Shown here: positions 39,554-53,207 of the stretch, piece by piece
Layout: each line of letters begins with the position of its first letter
How positions within the stretch are numbered: the stretch's first letter is position 1
Assembly: GCA_963921425.1 (NCBI GenBank)
Contig: OY992832.1
Span: forward strand, 14,230,335 to 14,294,334
DNA length: 64,000 bases
Source of the DNA: Dryas octopetala
Taxonomy: Eukaryota > Streptophyta > Magnoliopsida > Rosales > Rosaceae
Reading direction: 5' to 3'
The notes under the pieces: model-generated
Seen by the model: only the letters and a program-made list of their open reading frames with translations
What the model was told of the DNA's origin: nothing
Databases searched by the model: none
Position numbers and translations under genes: made by a program

Positions 39554-40782
39554 CCTGAGATTGAAAAGAGATGGAGGACATCTTCGTCTTAATCCTTTCC
39601 ATGCTTCTTGGGCTGGCATTAATCCCACTGTACCTATGGAAACACCGTCAAGATTCTCGATCACAGGATAATCACGAAGAAGAGCCGCAGGTTTGATTTT
39701 CAAAGCCTAATTCTATTGCAATGTAATCGTTTTAGAGTTTTATGTTTGATTTTGTGAAGAATTCGGCATGCCAAAAATGATTTAACTTCTTTCTTTTTTG
39801 GCTTTTCGTAATTTTTGCCTTGGATAGTAGGCTTTGTCTTGTAAATTGATTTTTGTTTTATTGTTGTTAATTTAGGTTCCTGAGAGGGAGGGTGTAGGGC
39901 GTGCACCTGGTGCTCGTCGGATGCGTAGGAGGCTGGCTTCTGGAGCGAGCACGTCGTCAGCTGCTGCCTCATCATCAGCTGCTACACCAGCTGTAGAAGG
40001 TTTGTGGTCTGCTGCAGAGCCAGTGCTGCTTTCTTTTATTAATATAGACAAATATTAAAATGCTAAGAAGTCATTATCTTCAATGTCTATTTTATGAGTA
40101 AGAGTGAAAGTATGTTGCACATGAGCTGAATGAACAGATAGCATTTTGTACAAGATCTTAACTATGCTTTAAGGTGTAAAATATTGAGCAGATGGCTAGA
40201 CAATGAAGAATGAAAATATAAATAAATGTATTTGTGAGAGGTAAAGGTCTGATCAAATGAGTACTAGTGGTTAGTTTACAGGTTTGGTCTAGTGCACTTA
40301 GACCAATGCTAATGCCCAAGAATTAATAAGGTTAGTTCATGCATGAAGAAACTACAAAAATGAGGTAGCAAAGAAGGATGCAAAATGAGGCAGGGGAGAA
40401 TAAGTCAACTTATTAGGTATTAAGTTTTGAAAGTGTTCCCTGCATAAGTGGAGTTTTGAATTAGGACTTGTATACCTTGACCTTTTTATAGTTGAGCTAT
40501 TGCATTGGCTAGCAATAAGCAACTGTGATATTAAGGAAAAGTTATTTTCTTATGTATTCTGCATAAGTTAAAATAAGTGGTATTGTTCCTGAAATTGAGA
40601 AAAAGTGTATTGTTCTGAATTAAGTGATCATCTATAATTCTAAATACAGAAATTGTTGATGAAAGTGATGAGGAAGCTGTTGAAGGTGAAGCCAAAGCAT
40701 CAAAGAAAAGGGAGAAGAAGCGTCAAGAGCGCGAAGCACAACGACAAGTATTCTTTCTTTTTTTTACTTCTTTATTTTAAAC

Positions 40783-40841
<59 letters not shown>

Positions 40842-42565
40842 TGTCCTGATTATACTTTCTGGTAAATGTGTCGTATCATGAATGTCTAACAGGCCTCTAA
40901 TTTTAGTGAGTTTCTAGATAACCAAATGTCGACATTTGATGAAACAGACATAAACAATGTAATCACTGATGTAGTGTAGTGTGGAGATGTTAACAAGTTT
41001 GATCACTACACCCTTCTATCGTGAGATATAAATTACTGAAAGAATGGAAACAACTGAAACATGCAAACACATATGTGTTTATGATTTCTGTTGGTCCTTG
41101 ATTCATTATCATAGTTTCCTGTATGTTTACATTGTATTTTCTATGCTTTTCCTTCTAATTGAAGCCCCACTATTTTGTTTTATTGAGTTCCATTCTGTTG
41201 TTTTAAGGCTGAACAAGCTGCACGTGAGTCAAGGCAAACAAAACAAGACCGCTATGCTGAAGCACGGAGGAGGAAAGATGAGGAGCGTGAGGCACAGGAG
41301 CATCTTCTGGTGTGTTGATGACCCTGATTTTGTTTCTGCAGTGGAAGTTAGGATGTCTGTGTGTGTGTGTGGTTTTGGGGTACTGGCTGAAGACATGGCC
41401 TTTGTTTTGTTTTATAGGAAGAAGAAGCCAAGGCTCAGAAGGCTAGGGAGGAGGAAGCTGCTGCATTAGAGTTTGAGAAGTGGAAAGGAGAGTTTTCAGT
41501 GGATGCTGAAGGTACTGTAGAGAATGAAGTGCAGGATGGACATCGGGATTTGCTTTCTGATTTTGTGGAATACATAAAGGTAGTTTACAGTTCTGTACCT
41601 ATTGAACTCATTCAGAGATATTGTTTTGTACTTTTGTAGGGTTTTGTAGACAAGCCTGGATGGCCAGTTCCTTTTTTTTTTTTTCTTCTCCTTTATTGTT
41701 TAGAGTTTCTTGATATTTCAAATGTTTGTTTTTCTCACTTTGTTACCATATGAGACGTCACTAATCAGATGGATGAGTGAATGGTTGACAAAGTGAGGCT
41801 TTCAAGTTGAGGTTGTGATTCTTCTATTAATACTACAGTTAATTCTGATGTTGCAGAAACATAAATGTGTTCCCTTGGAAGATCTTGCAGCTGAATTTAG
41901 GTTCAGGACTCAGGTACTTTCTCTACATTTTTTTTTCCCTGAATAGACGTATCAATTTTCTTACTTCCTTAGATACCCCAAATTGCAGTAATAGATGATA
42001 TATTTAATTCAAAATAAATAAGGCATATGGAAATTTATTTTCTAAAGTGATTAACTGAGTGTTGCTCTTTTTATATAAAACATGCTTTCTTTATGCAACT
42101 CTGTTGACGTAGTGAAAGCAATCCCTCTTTTTCGATTTTTAGTGCCACATTTGAATTTATGCGAGATTTGGTTTCCTAATTTTGCAATGCAACTTATGGT
42201 TCATGCAGGAATGCATCAATCGGATTACCTCTCTGGAAAGCATGGGTATGCTCAGTTCCTTTTCCTCATTGAATTGTTTCACCTAATGAATAATGCTATG
42301 CTTCCGAAGGTGAAATACTCTTTGTTGGAGAATGAAAATATTGTCTTTGTTTGTATTAGGGCGACTTTCTGGTGTCATGGATGACAGAGGGAAATACATA
42401 TACATCTCCCAGGAAGAGATGCAAGCTGTGGCAGACTATATTAAGCGTGAAGGGAGGGTTAGCATTTCGCATCTTGCTAGCAAATCCAACCAGTTCATTG
42501 ACCTGGAGCCCAAAGCCCAGTTTGTTGAAGAACTCAGTAGTGTGGCAGAGGTTACTGTCTCTTGA
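39554..42565 (+). CDS. DDRGK1: DDRGK domain-containing protein 1 (UFBP1), UFMylation pathway
   Basis: Eight coding exons join in frame: 39571-39690, 39876-39999, 40650-40747, 41208-41309, 41418-41579, 41857-41913, 42209-42245 and 42360-42565. They give 301 aa; the ATG is at 39571. A leader intron (39375-39553) precedes it. Residues 3-22 form a membrane anchor, followed by a basic/charged region, a long Arg/Glu/Lys/Ala-rich coiled coil (about 80-160) and the C-terminal winged-helix (PCI-like) DDRGK domain with the signature DDRGKYIYIS. The protein sits on the ER membrane with UFL1 and serves as adaptor and substrate of the ubiquitin-like modifier UFM1, in ribosome quality control and ER-phagy. 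It looks complete. Confidence 0.95.
40786..40839. repeat. (CT)n microsatellite in DDRGK1 intron
   Basis: About 27 CT dinucleotides shortly after the exon ending at 40747. Confidence 0.95.
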
Positions 42566-43172
42566 TTTGGTTAATGCACTCTTTTTGGTACATTTTGGTT
42601 GATGTACTTTGTACATGTAAAGTACAATTACAACAGACTAGTGAAAATTCTGCAAACATGAATTAACATGATATGTGACTAAAAGAAAGAGGGTAAAGTG
42701 AGTGAGGATTCAGTTTTCTAGTGTTTGATGTGCCTGCCGATAAAGTAAGAAAGCTAATATGAGAAATTCTTGCAGCAGATTTTACTGCGGCTGTTTGTTT
42801 AGAAGAAAACAATGAATTTTACTGAAAATTCTCCATCTCATTTTGCAGGTTTCAGAATGAACAGATTTTATATTATGTCTATAGTATTAATTTGATGTCA
42901 CTACCCTCCGTAATAGGACATCTGAGTTACACTTGCCTACCAGGGCGGAACATAGAAGGGACTAAGAGGAGCCATGACCCTTGCAAAGTTTTGGAAAAAG
43001 AAAAAATCAATATAAGTTATAGAATATCATTCTATTCTTTTAAAAAAATTAATGTGTTGAGCATACGTGTCACTTGCAAAAACATTTTTTCTTTTCTTCT
43101 ATTCTATTCGTTTCATCAGCATTACAGAGATGCTATTAAACTTAAACCTCACAATATCATTTAGATATTTAA
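42566..43172. other. 3' flank of DDRGK1
   Basis: 3'UTR and AT-rich sequence. No gene was seen up to the LINE insertion. Confidence 0.5.
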
Positions 43173-43829
43173 TCTTTATGGTTATGGGCTTCTGATATAT
43201 GTAGATCGATGGTTATTTCATAAGTCAATGACTTATGTTGATGATCTCCATCAATTGGAAGCCACCTGGGTTATCAGGGCTGTGTGTCGCTGGCTCCTGC
43301 CTCCGATTCGTGTTTATAAATTGACTGTTGATGGCGCCATTGATAGCTCTAATGGATGTAGAGGTATTGGGGCTGTAGTTCGAGATTCTAATGGTCTTCT
43401 CATGGGTGCTATGGAATGCAGGTTTGTAGTGGATACTTTGTACTTGCCACCGAATTGTTTGCTCTCAAATCGGGTTTGGAGTTTGCTAAAGATGCGGGGT
43501 TCCTGTTTTCGATTGTAGAGATGGACTGTTTAGAGGCGGCGTCTTTGATCCATGGTGATGATGCTTGTCTAGTCGCCGATCGGGTTCTTGTGGATGTGAA
43601 TAAAGTGCTCTTGCTCGATTTTCTTTCTGTTTCTGTTACTTATAACCCAAGAAAGTGTAATGTTGCTCATTCTTTAGCATGATTTAGTTTTTGTGCTACA
43701 GGTGTTTCCTTATGGTTAGAGGAGGCCCTGATTGGCTTATGGATTGTGTAGCTAGAGACTTTCCCATAACTTTTTATAAGTTAAATGAAATCATTGATTT
43801 CCCCAAAAAAAATTCTTTATGGTTATGGG
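43173..43829 (+). mobile_element. 5'-truncated LINE insertion with RNase H domain and 16-bp TSD
   Basis: TCTTTATGGTTATGGG at 43173-43188 recurs exactly at 43814-43829. Between them lies about 625 bp ending in CCCCAAAAAAAA, the polarity expected of target-primed retrotransposition. The translated content is the plant LINE C-terminal RNase H (RVT_3): KLTVDGAI with the first Asp, then in a shifted frame ATELFALKSGLEFA and VEMDC with the following Glu and Asp, and a C-terminal NVAHSLA. A frameshift near 43430 separates the halves. The rest of ORF2 was lost to 5' truncation. Not active. Confidence 0.88.
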
Positions 43830-45779
43830 TGAATATAGTTTATTTTTCTTTTGTATTTAAGTAATTTTTTTTTTTTAAGAGTGAGTTTATTTGAACCCAA
43901 TTATTTTGTATCTTATTCTTGGCTCAATTTCTTGATGTAATTTTTTCCCACAAATTTTACTTGCAAAAATTGCACCATTGGTGATTTATTCTTGTAATAT
44001 TTTTTTTTGTGTTTTAAGAATAAGGCTCTATAAAGCCCAATTTCTTAGTTTGAACATCAGTTAAAAAAAAGAAAAAAACGAAGTATACAATAAAATTAGA
44101 CAAGAAAAATCAATATTAAGATTTGCGTATTTTCAGCAATTGGTGGTGATGATGATGATTAGTGCAGCAAATATGTAAAATTTAATGTTTCAACAATAAT
44201 TTTTTACATGCTTATAATAAATATCTAGATGAACACACAAAATTCTTATGAATATATTTTAGGGGTATACAGTCACTCAAAAAATGTGTTATACTATTCA
44301 TACTAATTATACGAGGATTTAAGATATGTATAATGTACACAACTTGACAATCTCATCTTACCTTTTTTAATAATGGAAAAGAACAAAAAAAATTTACTTT
44401 TAGACACTATTGAGAATTATTTGTAAAGTATTTTGAGATATTGGTGAAAACTAAATAATTATATTTTAGCCTTTTGTCTCCGTTTTGGTGTCTTCTATAG
44501 TATACTAATTATAAAAACCATCATTCTTTGTTTTTAAGCATTAACTTGGAAGATGCTTACTTGAACAAATGGTGTGGCTACTCTGCTGTAGAAAATGTTT
44601 GCTTTCGTAGGTGCAATGAAACACCAATCATATAAAGATACAGTTTTTTGTTTGATCATTTCAAGATGCACCTTGCAATTAATTGTCATCGTTTTTTTTT
44701 TCGGTGGCAATTAATATATCATCATCCAATTGAGAGGTAAGCCATGGGCCATACGTATTCCATATGTTGTCCCATAAATCATTGTTCCCATAAATCATTG
44801 TACACATTGGTGTTTTTCAAACACCACAAGAGTAACCTCATCATGAATATTAATTGTTATACTTTAATTTGATTATTTTAATTAATCATGTCATTGGACT
44901 TAATAATAATTCAACTTGTTTATTAATTATACATGTATTTCGATTGATTTACATATATTGTGAATTAGAATCTTACAATCAAATTCCTCTTATTTCTAAA
45001 CCAAACATTTATCACTCGATCATAAACTTCTCATAAATAAATAAAATTCTAATTTATTCTGATGATAACATGACTATGATAAATAATCATATAATTTTAC
45101 AATTCATACAATACCATAGCAACATATGAGAAAAAAAAAATTTAGATATTTTTTGTTCACATAATACTAGTTAACTTGGTCTAATTTTATAATTCATAAA
45201 TATATGTCGATCAACATGAATAAGAGACATGTTAATAAAAGGGGTTGAGATAATATATGCCAAGCAATCCAACACATTAACACGTATGTATTATATATGT
45301 GTCAGTTTTGCAAGCTCGAGAGGAAACTTCTTTTCTTTTTGATTTTTAATTTTTTAATTTGTCGGAGAGAAAAACAAATTAAAAACAAAAATCTAACTTA
45401 TTAACAAGCGCGAAACGGCACCGTCTAGGCCAGTTGGCTATTTAGAGGTTATAACGTTGGCCTTAGTTTTCCTACATTAATGTGTACCAGAAAAAACGAA
45501 CACTGCGTTTGCATGCAAAGCTCAAAACCTCCGAAGCTGTCGTTAAAACTAGAGGAAGAGAATCGAGCTTGACCCAGTCGGTCTCAAGTGTCTCCTCTCT
45601 TTTATACGTAGCCATCTCTCTTTCCTCTGGGGTTTACTCAGACTCCCCGGCCTTTCCTCAACCGCCGCGTCCTCGCGGCCGCCGCTCTCTCTGTCTGTCT
45701 GTCTGTCTCTCTGAGATCCCAATCAGCGTCCACACAACCTCAGCCTCGAAAACAACCCCCAAAAAAACAAAAACAAAAA
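43830..45779. other. AT-rich intergenic region and COBL7 promoter/leader
   Basis: No gene was seen. The last 200-300 bases are the likely COBL7 leader, with (CTGT)n/(CT)n at about 45685-45715. TTTTATACG at about 45599 might be its TATA box. Confidence 0.5.
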
Positions 45780-47918
45780 ATGGAAAAATGTACGAGCATG
45801 AAAATTCCATGGAACCTGGTGGTACCAATAATTGCATTGTTTCTCGTGACATTTTCGTGGAGGTTTGAAGTTTGTAACGGACAAGATGGTGGGGATGATG
45901 CACCGACGGAGATCGCAGCAGCCCCGGAGCAAGAAGACTGCGACGGCATCTTCTTGCAGTACAATTTCATCTCGAGGGAAAAGGAATTCCCGCGCGTGAA
46001 AAACGTGACGGCGCAGGCCTGGGCGTTCAAGTCCCAGGCCACCATACTGAACGCTGGCACGACCGAGCTCAAGGCGTGGAAGATGTACGTAGGGTTTCAG
46101 CATCGGGAGATATTGGTCGCGGCAAATGGGGCTGTTGTCATCGACGGTGGTGATCTGCCGGCTGAGGTTGGGATCAACGGGACTTACTTGGCCGGATACC
46201 CCAACACCGACCTTAAAAACTCCATCGAGACGGCTGGGGATATCAACCAGATTCAGAATAAGATTGAGTTCATAGGAACGCAGTTCGGCCTCGGGAAGAA
46301 CGCCATCCCCATGCCCAAGACCATTCGCCTTGTCAACGACGGCTTTAAGTGCCCTGCAGCTCGTATTCGTGGTAAGCTTAAGATTACAATTTTGAAGGCA
46401 AACTTTTTTATTTGTAGAATCATATATAAGTAGGACTTGTAACTCCATCAACTGAAACGTACATAAGCTTTGAAATGTGCATGCATGCATGCAGGGAAGA
46501 GAGAGATGTTGGTATGCTGCAAGGTGGACCCAAAATTCAAGGCGAAGAAGGTGGCAAAGACAAAATTCATGCATCGGCAGCAAGGTGATCTGTCCATGAC
46601 ATACGACGTGATCCAAGCCTTCGGCAACAACTACCTTGCCCAGGTGAGCATCGACAACAACCACCCCTTGGGCCGTCTCGACCACTGGAACCTAACCTGG
46701 GAGTGGATGAAGGGCGAGTTCATCAACACCATGCGAGGCGCCTACACCCACCGAAGGCAGATCTCCGAATGCCTCTACGGCCCCGCCGGAAAGTTCTACA
46801 CGGACTTCGACTTCTCCAAGGCCGTCAGCTGCGACAAGAAGCCCGTCATCGCCGACCTCCCCGCCGAAAGAGCCAACGACGACCAGGTCGGGAAGCTCCC
46901 TAAGTGCTGCCGCAACGGCACTCTCCTCCCCAAGGTCATGGACAAGGACAAGTCCCAGTCCATATTCCAGCTCCAAGTCTTCAAGCTCCCCCCCGAGGAC
47001 AACCGAACCGCTCTCACTCCACCCCAGCACTGGAAAATCGAAGGGGTGCTCAACCCGACTTACAAGTGCGGCCCGCCCATACGGGTCGACCCGACCCTTT
47101 TCCCCGACCCCAGCGGCCTCCAGTCCACCACCTCCGCCGTGGCCAGCTGGCAAGTTGTGTGCAACATCACGAAACCCAGAGTGTCCAGGTGTTGTGTGTC
47201 GTTCTCCGCGTTTTACAGCGACTCGGCCATCCCGTGTCCCACGTGCGCGTGCGGCTGCGAAGCGGATGAGGTGCAGAAACAAAAATGCGACCCGAAGGGC
47301 ACGGCGATGATCCTGTCGCCGTCGACGCTGCTTGTGCCGTTCGCGAACCGGACGGAGAAGGCGAAAGCGTGGGCGAAGATAAAGCACAAGCAGGTGGCGA
47401 AGAAGCTGCCCTGCCCGGACAACTGCGGGGTGAGCCTGAACTGGCACGTGGACTCGGACTACAGCGGGGGGTGGACCGCACGGCTGACGCTGTTCAACTG
47501 GGGGAAGGAGGCGTTCCAGGACTGGTACACCGCGATCCAGATGAACAAGGCCTTCGAGGACTACGAGAATGTCTACTCCTTCAACGGGACCAAGATGGAG
47601 CAGGCCAAAAACGCAAAGAACACCATCCTTTTCACCGGGCTCAAGGGCTTGAACTACTTGATCGAAATCAGGAACGGGTCCAACCCGAACAAGGACCCCA
47701 TGGTGCCCGGGAAGCAGCAGTCGGTGATCTCCTTCAAGAAGGGCCACTACCACGGGATCAATATACGGAAAGGAGAAGGCTTCCCGTCCAAAGTCTTGTT
47801 CAACGGAGAAGAGTGTGCGCTTCCCAAACACTTCCCCGAGAGCGGTGCAGACCAGCTATATGCCAATCTCCTCCTGCTCTTATTCCTCGCCATTCCCACC
47901 TTCGTCTTCATCACATAA
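45780..47918 (+). CDS. COBL7: COBRA-like protein, COBL7 type, GPI-anchored
   Basis: Two exons join in frame: 45780-46371 and 46495-47918. They give 671 aa, the size of the COBL7-11 subgroup, which has an extra N-terminal domain of about 170 aa before the COBRA domain. There is a signal peptide at about 1-36 with core VVPIIALFLVTFSW. The COBRA domain starts around REMLVCCKVDP and contains the hallmark CCVS (430-433) followed by the Cys-rich CPTCACGC. Many N-glycosylation sites are seen. The C-terminal hydrophobic tail (YANLLLLLFLAIPTFVFIT) after SGAD fits a GPI signal. COBRA proteins act at the plasma membrane/cell wall in oriented cellulose deposition; the precise role of COBL7 is less clear. 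The second exon is very GC-rich, unlike its AT-rich surroundings. Confidence 0.94.
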
Positions 47919-49933
47919 CAAATTCTAACCACTCAAAAAAACAAAACAGACCTTATCATAACTTGTATAACTGCAACTAGTTATTACGTACAAATGAGGA
48001 TGGATTCGCTTGGTCAACCATTTTCTGGCTTTTCGTAGGATATGCATGCAGCTGTCTAATTAATGTACGTTGTAGTAAAACTGTTGGAATCATAATTAGA
48101 AAGATGATCCAATTTCGATATATAACTGAATTTTCAATAATAATAATATTAAATTTACTACAAAATGTACACATATTATTTATAAAAGAATACAATCTGT
48201 TTTGGCGTTCGCCCATGCTTTTGTGCTTACATTTGTTGAGGCGTTCGTCCTTTCAAGAATAATTAATCCCATAATTTGAATTCTTGCAAACCCATATATA
48301 TTTATATATCTGTGTCCTTACATATGTTAAAACAGTAACCAAACAATTAAATACACTTAATTACGGAAAAACTTCTAAAGAGGCTAGGGATCCCTCTTCT
48401 TCAAAAAAGAAAGGACCCTATTATTACGCCCATCTCGCATAATGATCTCTGTTCATACCATGAATTTCAGAGGGTTTAAACTTGGCCAAGGGATTACTAG
48501 CCCAAGTCCGAAGCCCAATTTCAAGCTCCACCTGCGAATCAACAAAGCCCAAAGACAGATTTTGCCTGATCCACCTGTGCGCTTAAGTTCCGAGGGGTTC
48601 ATTCTCCCAAGATACAACAACATTTGCTTAACATTTAGCTAATTTATCGCGCCATATTGTCAGTGTATAAAAATTTAAAATACACAATTTGGAGAGGGAA
48701 AGCTGAAGTTGGGATAGCATTACGCTTTAACTAAGTGTTAACAATATATAGAAAGGCTTTAATGCCAATTAAGTGAGTCTGTGTCATGTTCAAAAGGGTC
48801 TTTGGGAGCATAACTATACCAGTGCAAATTAAGCTTTGGTTGTACGTATAATGGGTTCTGAGGGTTGTGCATGCAAGTTTGAGTTCTACTTCGGTTGTAT
48901 AAGTGAAGGTGAGAGCAGGTGACAGGATTAAATATATTTCTCATTATCTCGAGGCTTCCTTTTCTTATGAAGCAAAAGAAATCACATTAAACGATCAATT
49001 GCTTATAATCATAACCCATTTTATTATTTATCGCAAATACTGTATTTATCTATTTATTTGACCATGGTGTATAAAGAGCCTTACGAATAACTAGTATATC
49101 ACGGGAATGTGGTGAGCATGTACTCGAGTCAGGAATCAGGATTAATGGTATATCAAAGCTAACCCAGTACCACCCTATATATGGACTTAGGATACTATAG
49201 CTTTAATGAATTTGGTCAGTAACAATTAACAAGGATGTTTGGGTTTGATTGCAGACCCTAATAAATATGTTGGAGATTTTAGCGAGGGAGATATATTGTA
49301 CGTGTTGTTTTCTCTTTGTGTGTATATGTTAGCATGTGCTGAATTTTACTTTTTTTTTTTGGGTGTACAAATCAGCAGCTTAAAGCTAGCAACTTCAAAC
49401 TATGTCTGAACTATAGAGACACAACCTCAGGGAGACAGTCTTCCACTGAAGAATTGATAAAGTCTTATCCACCCTACTCTGTACAATAGACTTGGTATAA
49501 AGCAACAATTACGTGTCTGCTTTAACTGCATATTGAACTTAGCTGCATAAAAGAAAAAACTGTAAACTAATTTCAGGGATTAGGGTTGGAGCACTGCATA
49601 AGCACAAGCTTTTTTCAACTCTCATAATTTCATTACGAACATATGGTTATACAAAACATAGGCCTTGTTTAAGGCCTATAAAGAATATTTTCAATATACA
49701 AATAATTGGGATTAATTTCTCAGGCCAAAAAAAAAAAAAAATGGGACTAATTTCACAAACAATCGCTTTTGTGGGAATATTTTGCAGGTTAAGCCAACTG
49801 TGCAGCTGTGTGTACCGTGAGCCAAGATTATGTGGAAGTACATTATAGTCTCTTGCCAAATCAAGTAAAAGAATGTAAGGAACATTCTATTACTTCTAGA
49901 TCGACTGCCCAAAAACTCATGTGCAAAATCATG
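47919..49933. other. Intergenic region, COBL7 to RabGAP
   Basis: This lies between convergent genes and holds the COBL7 3'UTR at the left and the RabGAP 3'UTR at the right. It is AT-rich with no gene or clear element; an A run of about 15 lies near 49727. Confidence 0.5.
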
Positions 49934-52900
49934 CTATGGCTTCTTTGCCTGCAGAAACAATGAATGAGCTAAGAGTTAAGCAATGAAGGGCAAAAAAATC
50001 ATGTGCACACACACAGAAAAAGGACAGACATGAATATCACCAAAAAAAATTTAATAACAACATCATTATATACAACACTGCTCCTAAAACAAAATTACAG
50101 TACCCTTTTTAGATATTTCTTGTGAAGTTTCATTGCTCCAGTGCAAGCTTTTTTGGCATCCAAATTTCCAGTTATGTCGTTCAATATCTGCAGAGAGATG
50201 ACTGAGTTAACATACGCGTAATAGTAGTAAAGAAAAGTTAACTTCTAACACAACCAACTGGAGATTGACCAACTCCACGTATTTACCAATGCCCAACTAC
50301 TCTTGAGAATTCTTTTGCCTTTCTTCCTTGGGGCTTTAGAAATTATAAACTAATCATTTGTGAGAGAACACAACTATAGCACTGATTCTACTCCAAACCA
50401 TGTTTTGCGGCTTTCGCCTACTGCTGGTCATATCCATTTTTACAAGGGAAATAGTTTTAGGGTTGGCTGATGAATGTCAAAGCTCCAGGTTTTTTCACAT
50501 TTAGATGTAAAGTGTCTTCCTACTATTATTTCACTCATGTTTTTTGTTTTTGTATTTCTATTCTAGGAAAATTTAAGAGATACCATCCAAATCTTGAACT
50601 TAGAATGGGTCCTAGAGAAGAGAATGAATTTATCACCCGGCTGGCACCATATGGACATGCTTTCTGCTTACTTATGTAAAGCCATCTTCAATATTATCAG
50701 CAAGTTCAAGGTTTTTAAAGCATTGCAAATCATCATCTCATAATGCTAACCTTAACGACATCATCAAGACCCCGAGCTTCTGTCAGTAGCTTTGAGCTCT
50801 TATCTTTCAAGACACTGGCAACAAGGAAAACAGATATTGGGAGCGGTGCCTCTGTCTTTGCTCCACTTTTCATATTTTCCCTCTCATACTTCCCACACTG
50901 ACGTATTGACTTTCCTCTACCTTTAGATCCCTCACCCTTTTCCTTTTCTTTTTCACTATCAGTATCAGACTCTTCATACACGGTGAACAAGTCAGGGTCG
51001 TATTCAAGTGCCCACATCATCTGTTAAATGTATAAATGAGACAAGTTAATACTAATACAAAAAGACATTAAGTTCAACATGCCGGAAAAGCGATGGACAA
51101 TAGTTATCATAAACATGCATATGCCATGTACACACGTAGATTCACAAAGGAAAAGGGAAATTTCATTCATACCCAACAATTTGCTCTCCTTACCCTACAC
51201 CACTTTTTAACATGAATGGATCTTTGTACCCCAATATGAATTGGCCATTAAGGACAAATGATTTTTTTTTTTTTTAAAATATAAGTTTACTCTCTATACC
51301 CTACCAGCTGCCAATAATCTAAACCCAACCCTTCATCACTCTTGCTCTCACTACCAATCCCAATTCCAAACCCTAACAATACCTTGGCACTATATGATTG
51401 AAAAAAGTGGCTTTTATCGAATGGAGGATGAAACTGTTCCTAGGGAGCCTCCAAACGAAGTAAATGTTTGTATTTTTTTACATTTTTTTTGAAATTTTTC
51501 GTGCATCTAGGCAGCTGGTTCGTGTTTCATTCGGCGAACCAATACCGAACACGATACCAATATTCGATAGGAGTCAATCGAATAGTGAAAACTATTTCGG
51601 TGGATGGCTACCGAATAGAAGTTATATGTTCAGCTGTCGTCCACCGAAAACCTCAGTTATGTTCGGTTAACCCCCGTAAACAATGTAATTTCATATGCTT
51701 TGAATCCCTTCAGTGGGGGGTGTCCAAATTGAAGTAGCTAATTTGGTGCCTGTCCACCGAATACTATCATCGTATTCGGTGCACCAGTGCTGAATAACCC
51801 CCCAACAGAAACAATCCTTAGATCCTATGAACCAGCAAAAAATACCATGTTTTATGTCAAAATCTCAACAAAACATCAAAATTAACAAAAAATACCAACA
51901 AACAAGTACTAAAGCATATGAATGGTGAAATATCTACTTAAAATTTGTGAAAGATGATAGAAATTTTTAGAGTTTCGGGATGCCTTTAATGGAGAAATCT
52001 TACCTTTTTCTTCAATATGGTTGGGTTTAGGGATGATGACATATGTGGGTATTGTGAGCAAATTTCACATTGGTGTAGGGTTTTACAAACACGAGGGTAT
52101 AATTGGAATGTTGTATGGGTATAGTGAGTAAATGACAAAATATTAAAGTGTAGAGTGCAGTGAGCATGTAAGGTAAGGAGAGCATATTGTAGGCTATAAA
52201 TAGAATTTCCCATAGGAAAATCAATATATAAATATATATATATATGTATATGATAAAAAGAGAAAATGGAATATAAGGACACTAACTGCACTTGTTGCAT
52301 GCTTATGTAGGTCAATCAATAAATGCGAACATAAACACCAACAAGGTGTGACTATATTTTTGTTACTCCCCTTAAGTGATGTCAATAAATACAAAGTTTT
52401 GACTCTATTCCACCTGGACCACTTGTGTCCCAAGTTAAAAGACTTGATTTGGGTTAAGGTTTAGTCTTCAATATAAAATGGCGAAAATTTTATAATCTAT
52501 TTTTTTATGTGAAAGTGCTAATTTTGTCAACTTTTAGTTGGAAAAGATTTGGCCCAATACAAGAGATTTTGCAGAAATATTGAAATCAAGGGAACTAGAA
52601 ATAAGTGGAGGAAAGTTTGAGTACAGAAAAAGTCTAAATTTCTTTCCCAAAAACAGTTTCAGGGTTTTCCTAAAAGCATTGAAACATATAATAATTGAAT
52701 ACAGAAAACGAAAAATATCCAAAGTTGTAATATATAATAAAAAAAGGTATAACAGAAACTTATTCTTACCTCCCAAAGGTATAAAGAATCACAAAAAGAG
52801 AATTCTCGACGAAACAAAACCATAAGCATCCGGAAAGCAAATAAATAGTTCCCTCCACCTAGTGTCTCTGTACTCCAATCAAACATTTCTGTTACTATAT

Positions 52901-53175
52901 TTTCTTGAGCATTAAATTGAGAGATCAAGAGAAATATGATACATGCACACAGCTAATTTTTATCTCCAACACACCGGTGAACACAAAATTCATGTTCTCC
53001 AACCTTTGGATCAAAATCCAGCAGTTGATATTAAAATCCTGATAAAGTACGCCTCATCAAGAAAAAAATCCCGATAACAAGCTATTTTTCTGATAAATCC
53101 CAGTCATTGAATTTTGATCCATCGGTTGGCGAGCAGGGATTTTGTAAAAAGTAGAAATGTGGTATCTTAAAGGTT

Positions 53176-53207
<32 letters not shown>

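Noticed and set aside
45723..46685. 320-codon open frame antisense to COBL7 exon 1 and intron
   Set aside because: It runs through the COBL7 intron and leader and has no recognisable domain; a shadow of the GC-rich sense exon.
46692..47831. 379-codon open frame antisense to COBL7
   Set aside because: The second COBL7 exon is very GC-rich, which suppresses stop codons in other frames. The antisense product is Arg/Gly/Val/Leu-rich with no family resemblance, while the sense protein is clearly conserved.
47285..47980. 231-codon sense-strand frame overlapping COBL7
   Set aside because: An alternate-frame shadow in GC-rich coding sequence, with no start context or homology.
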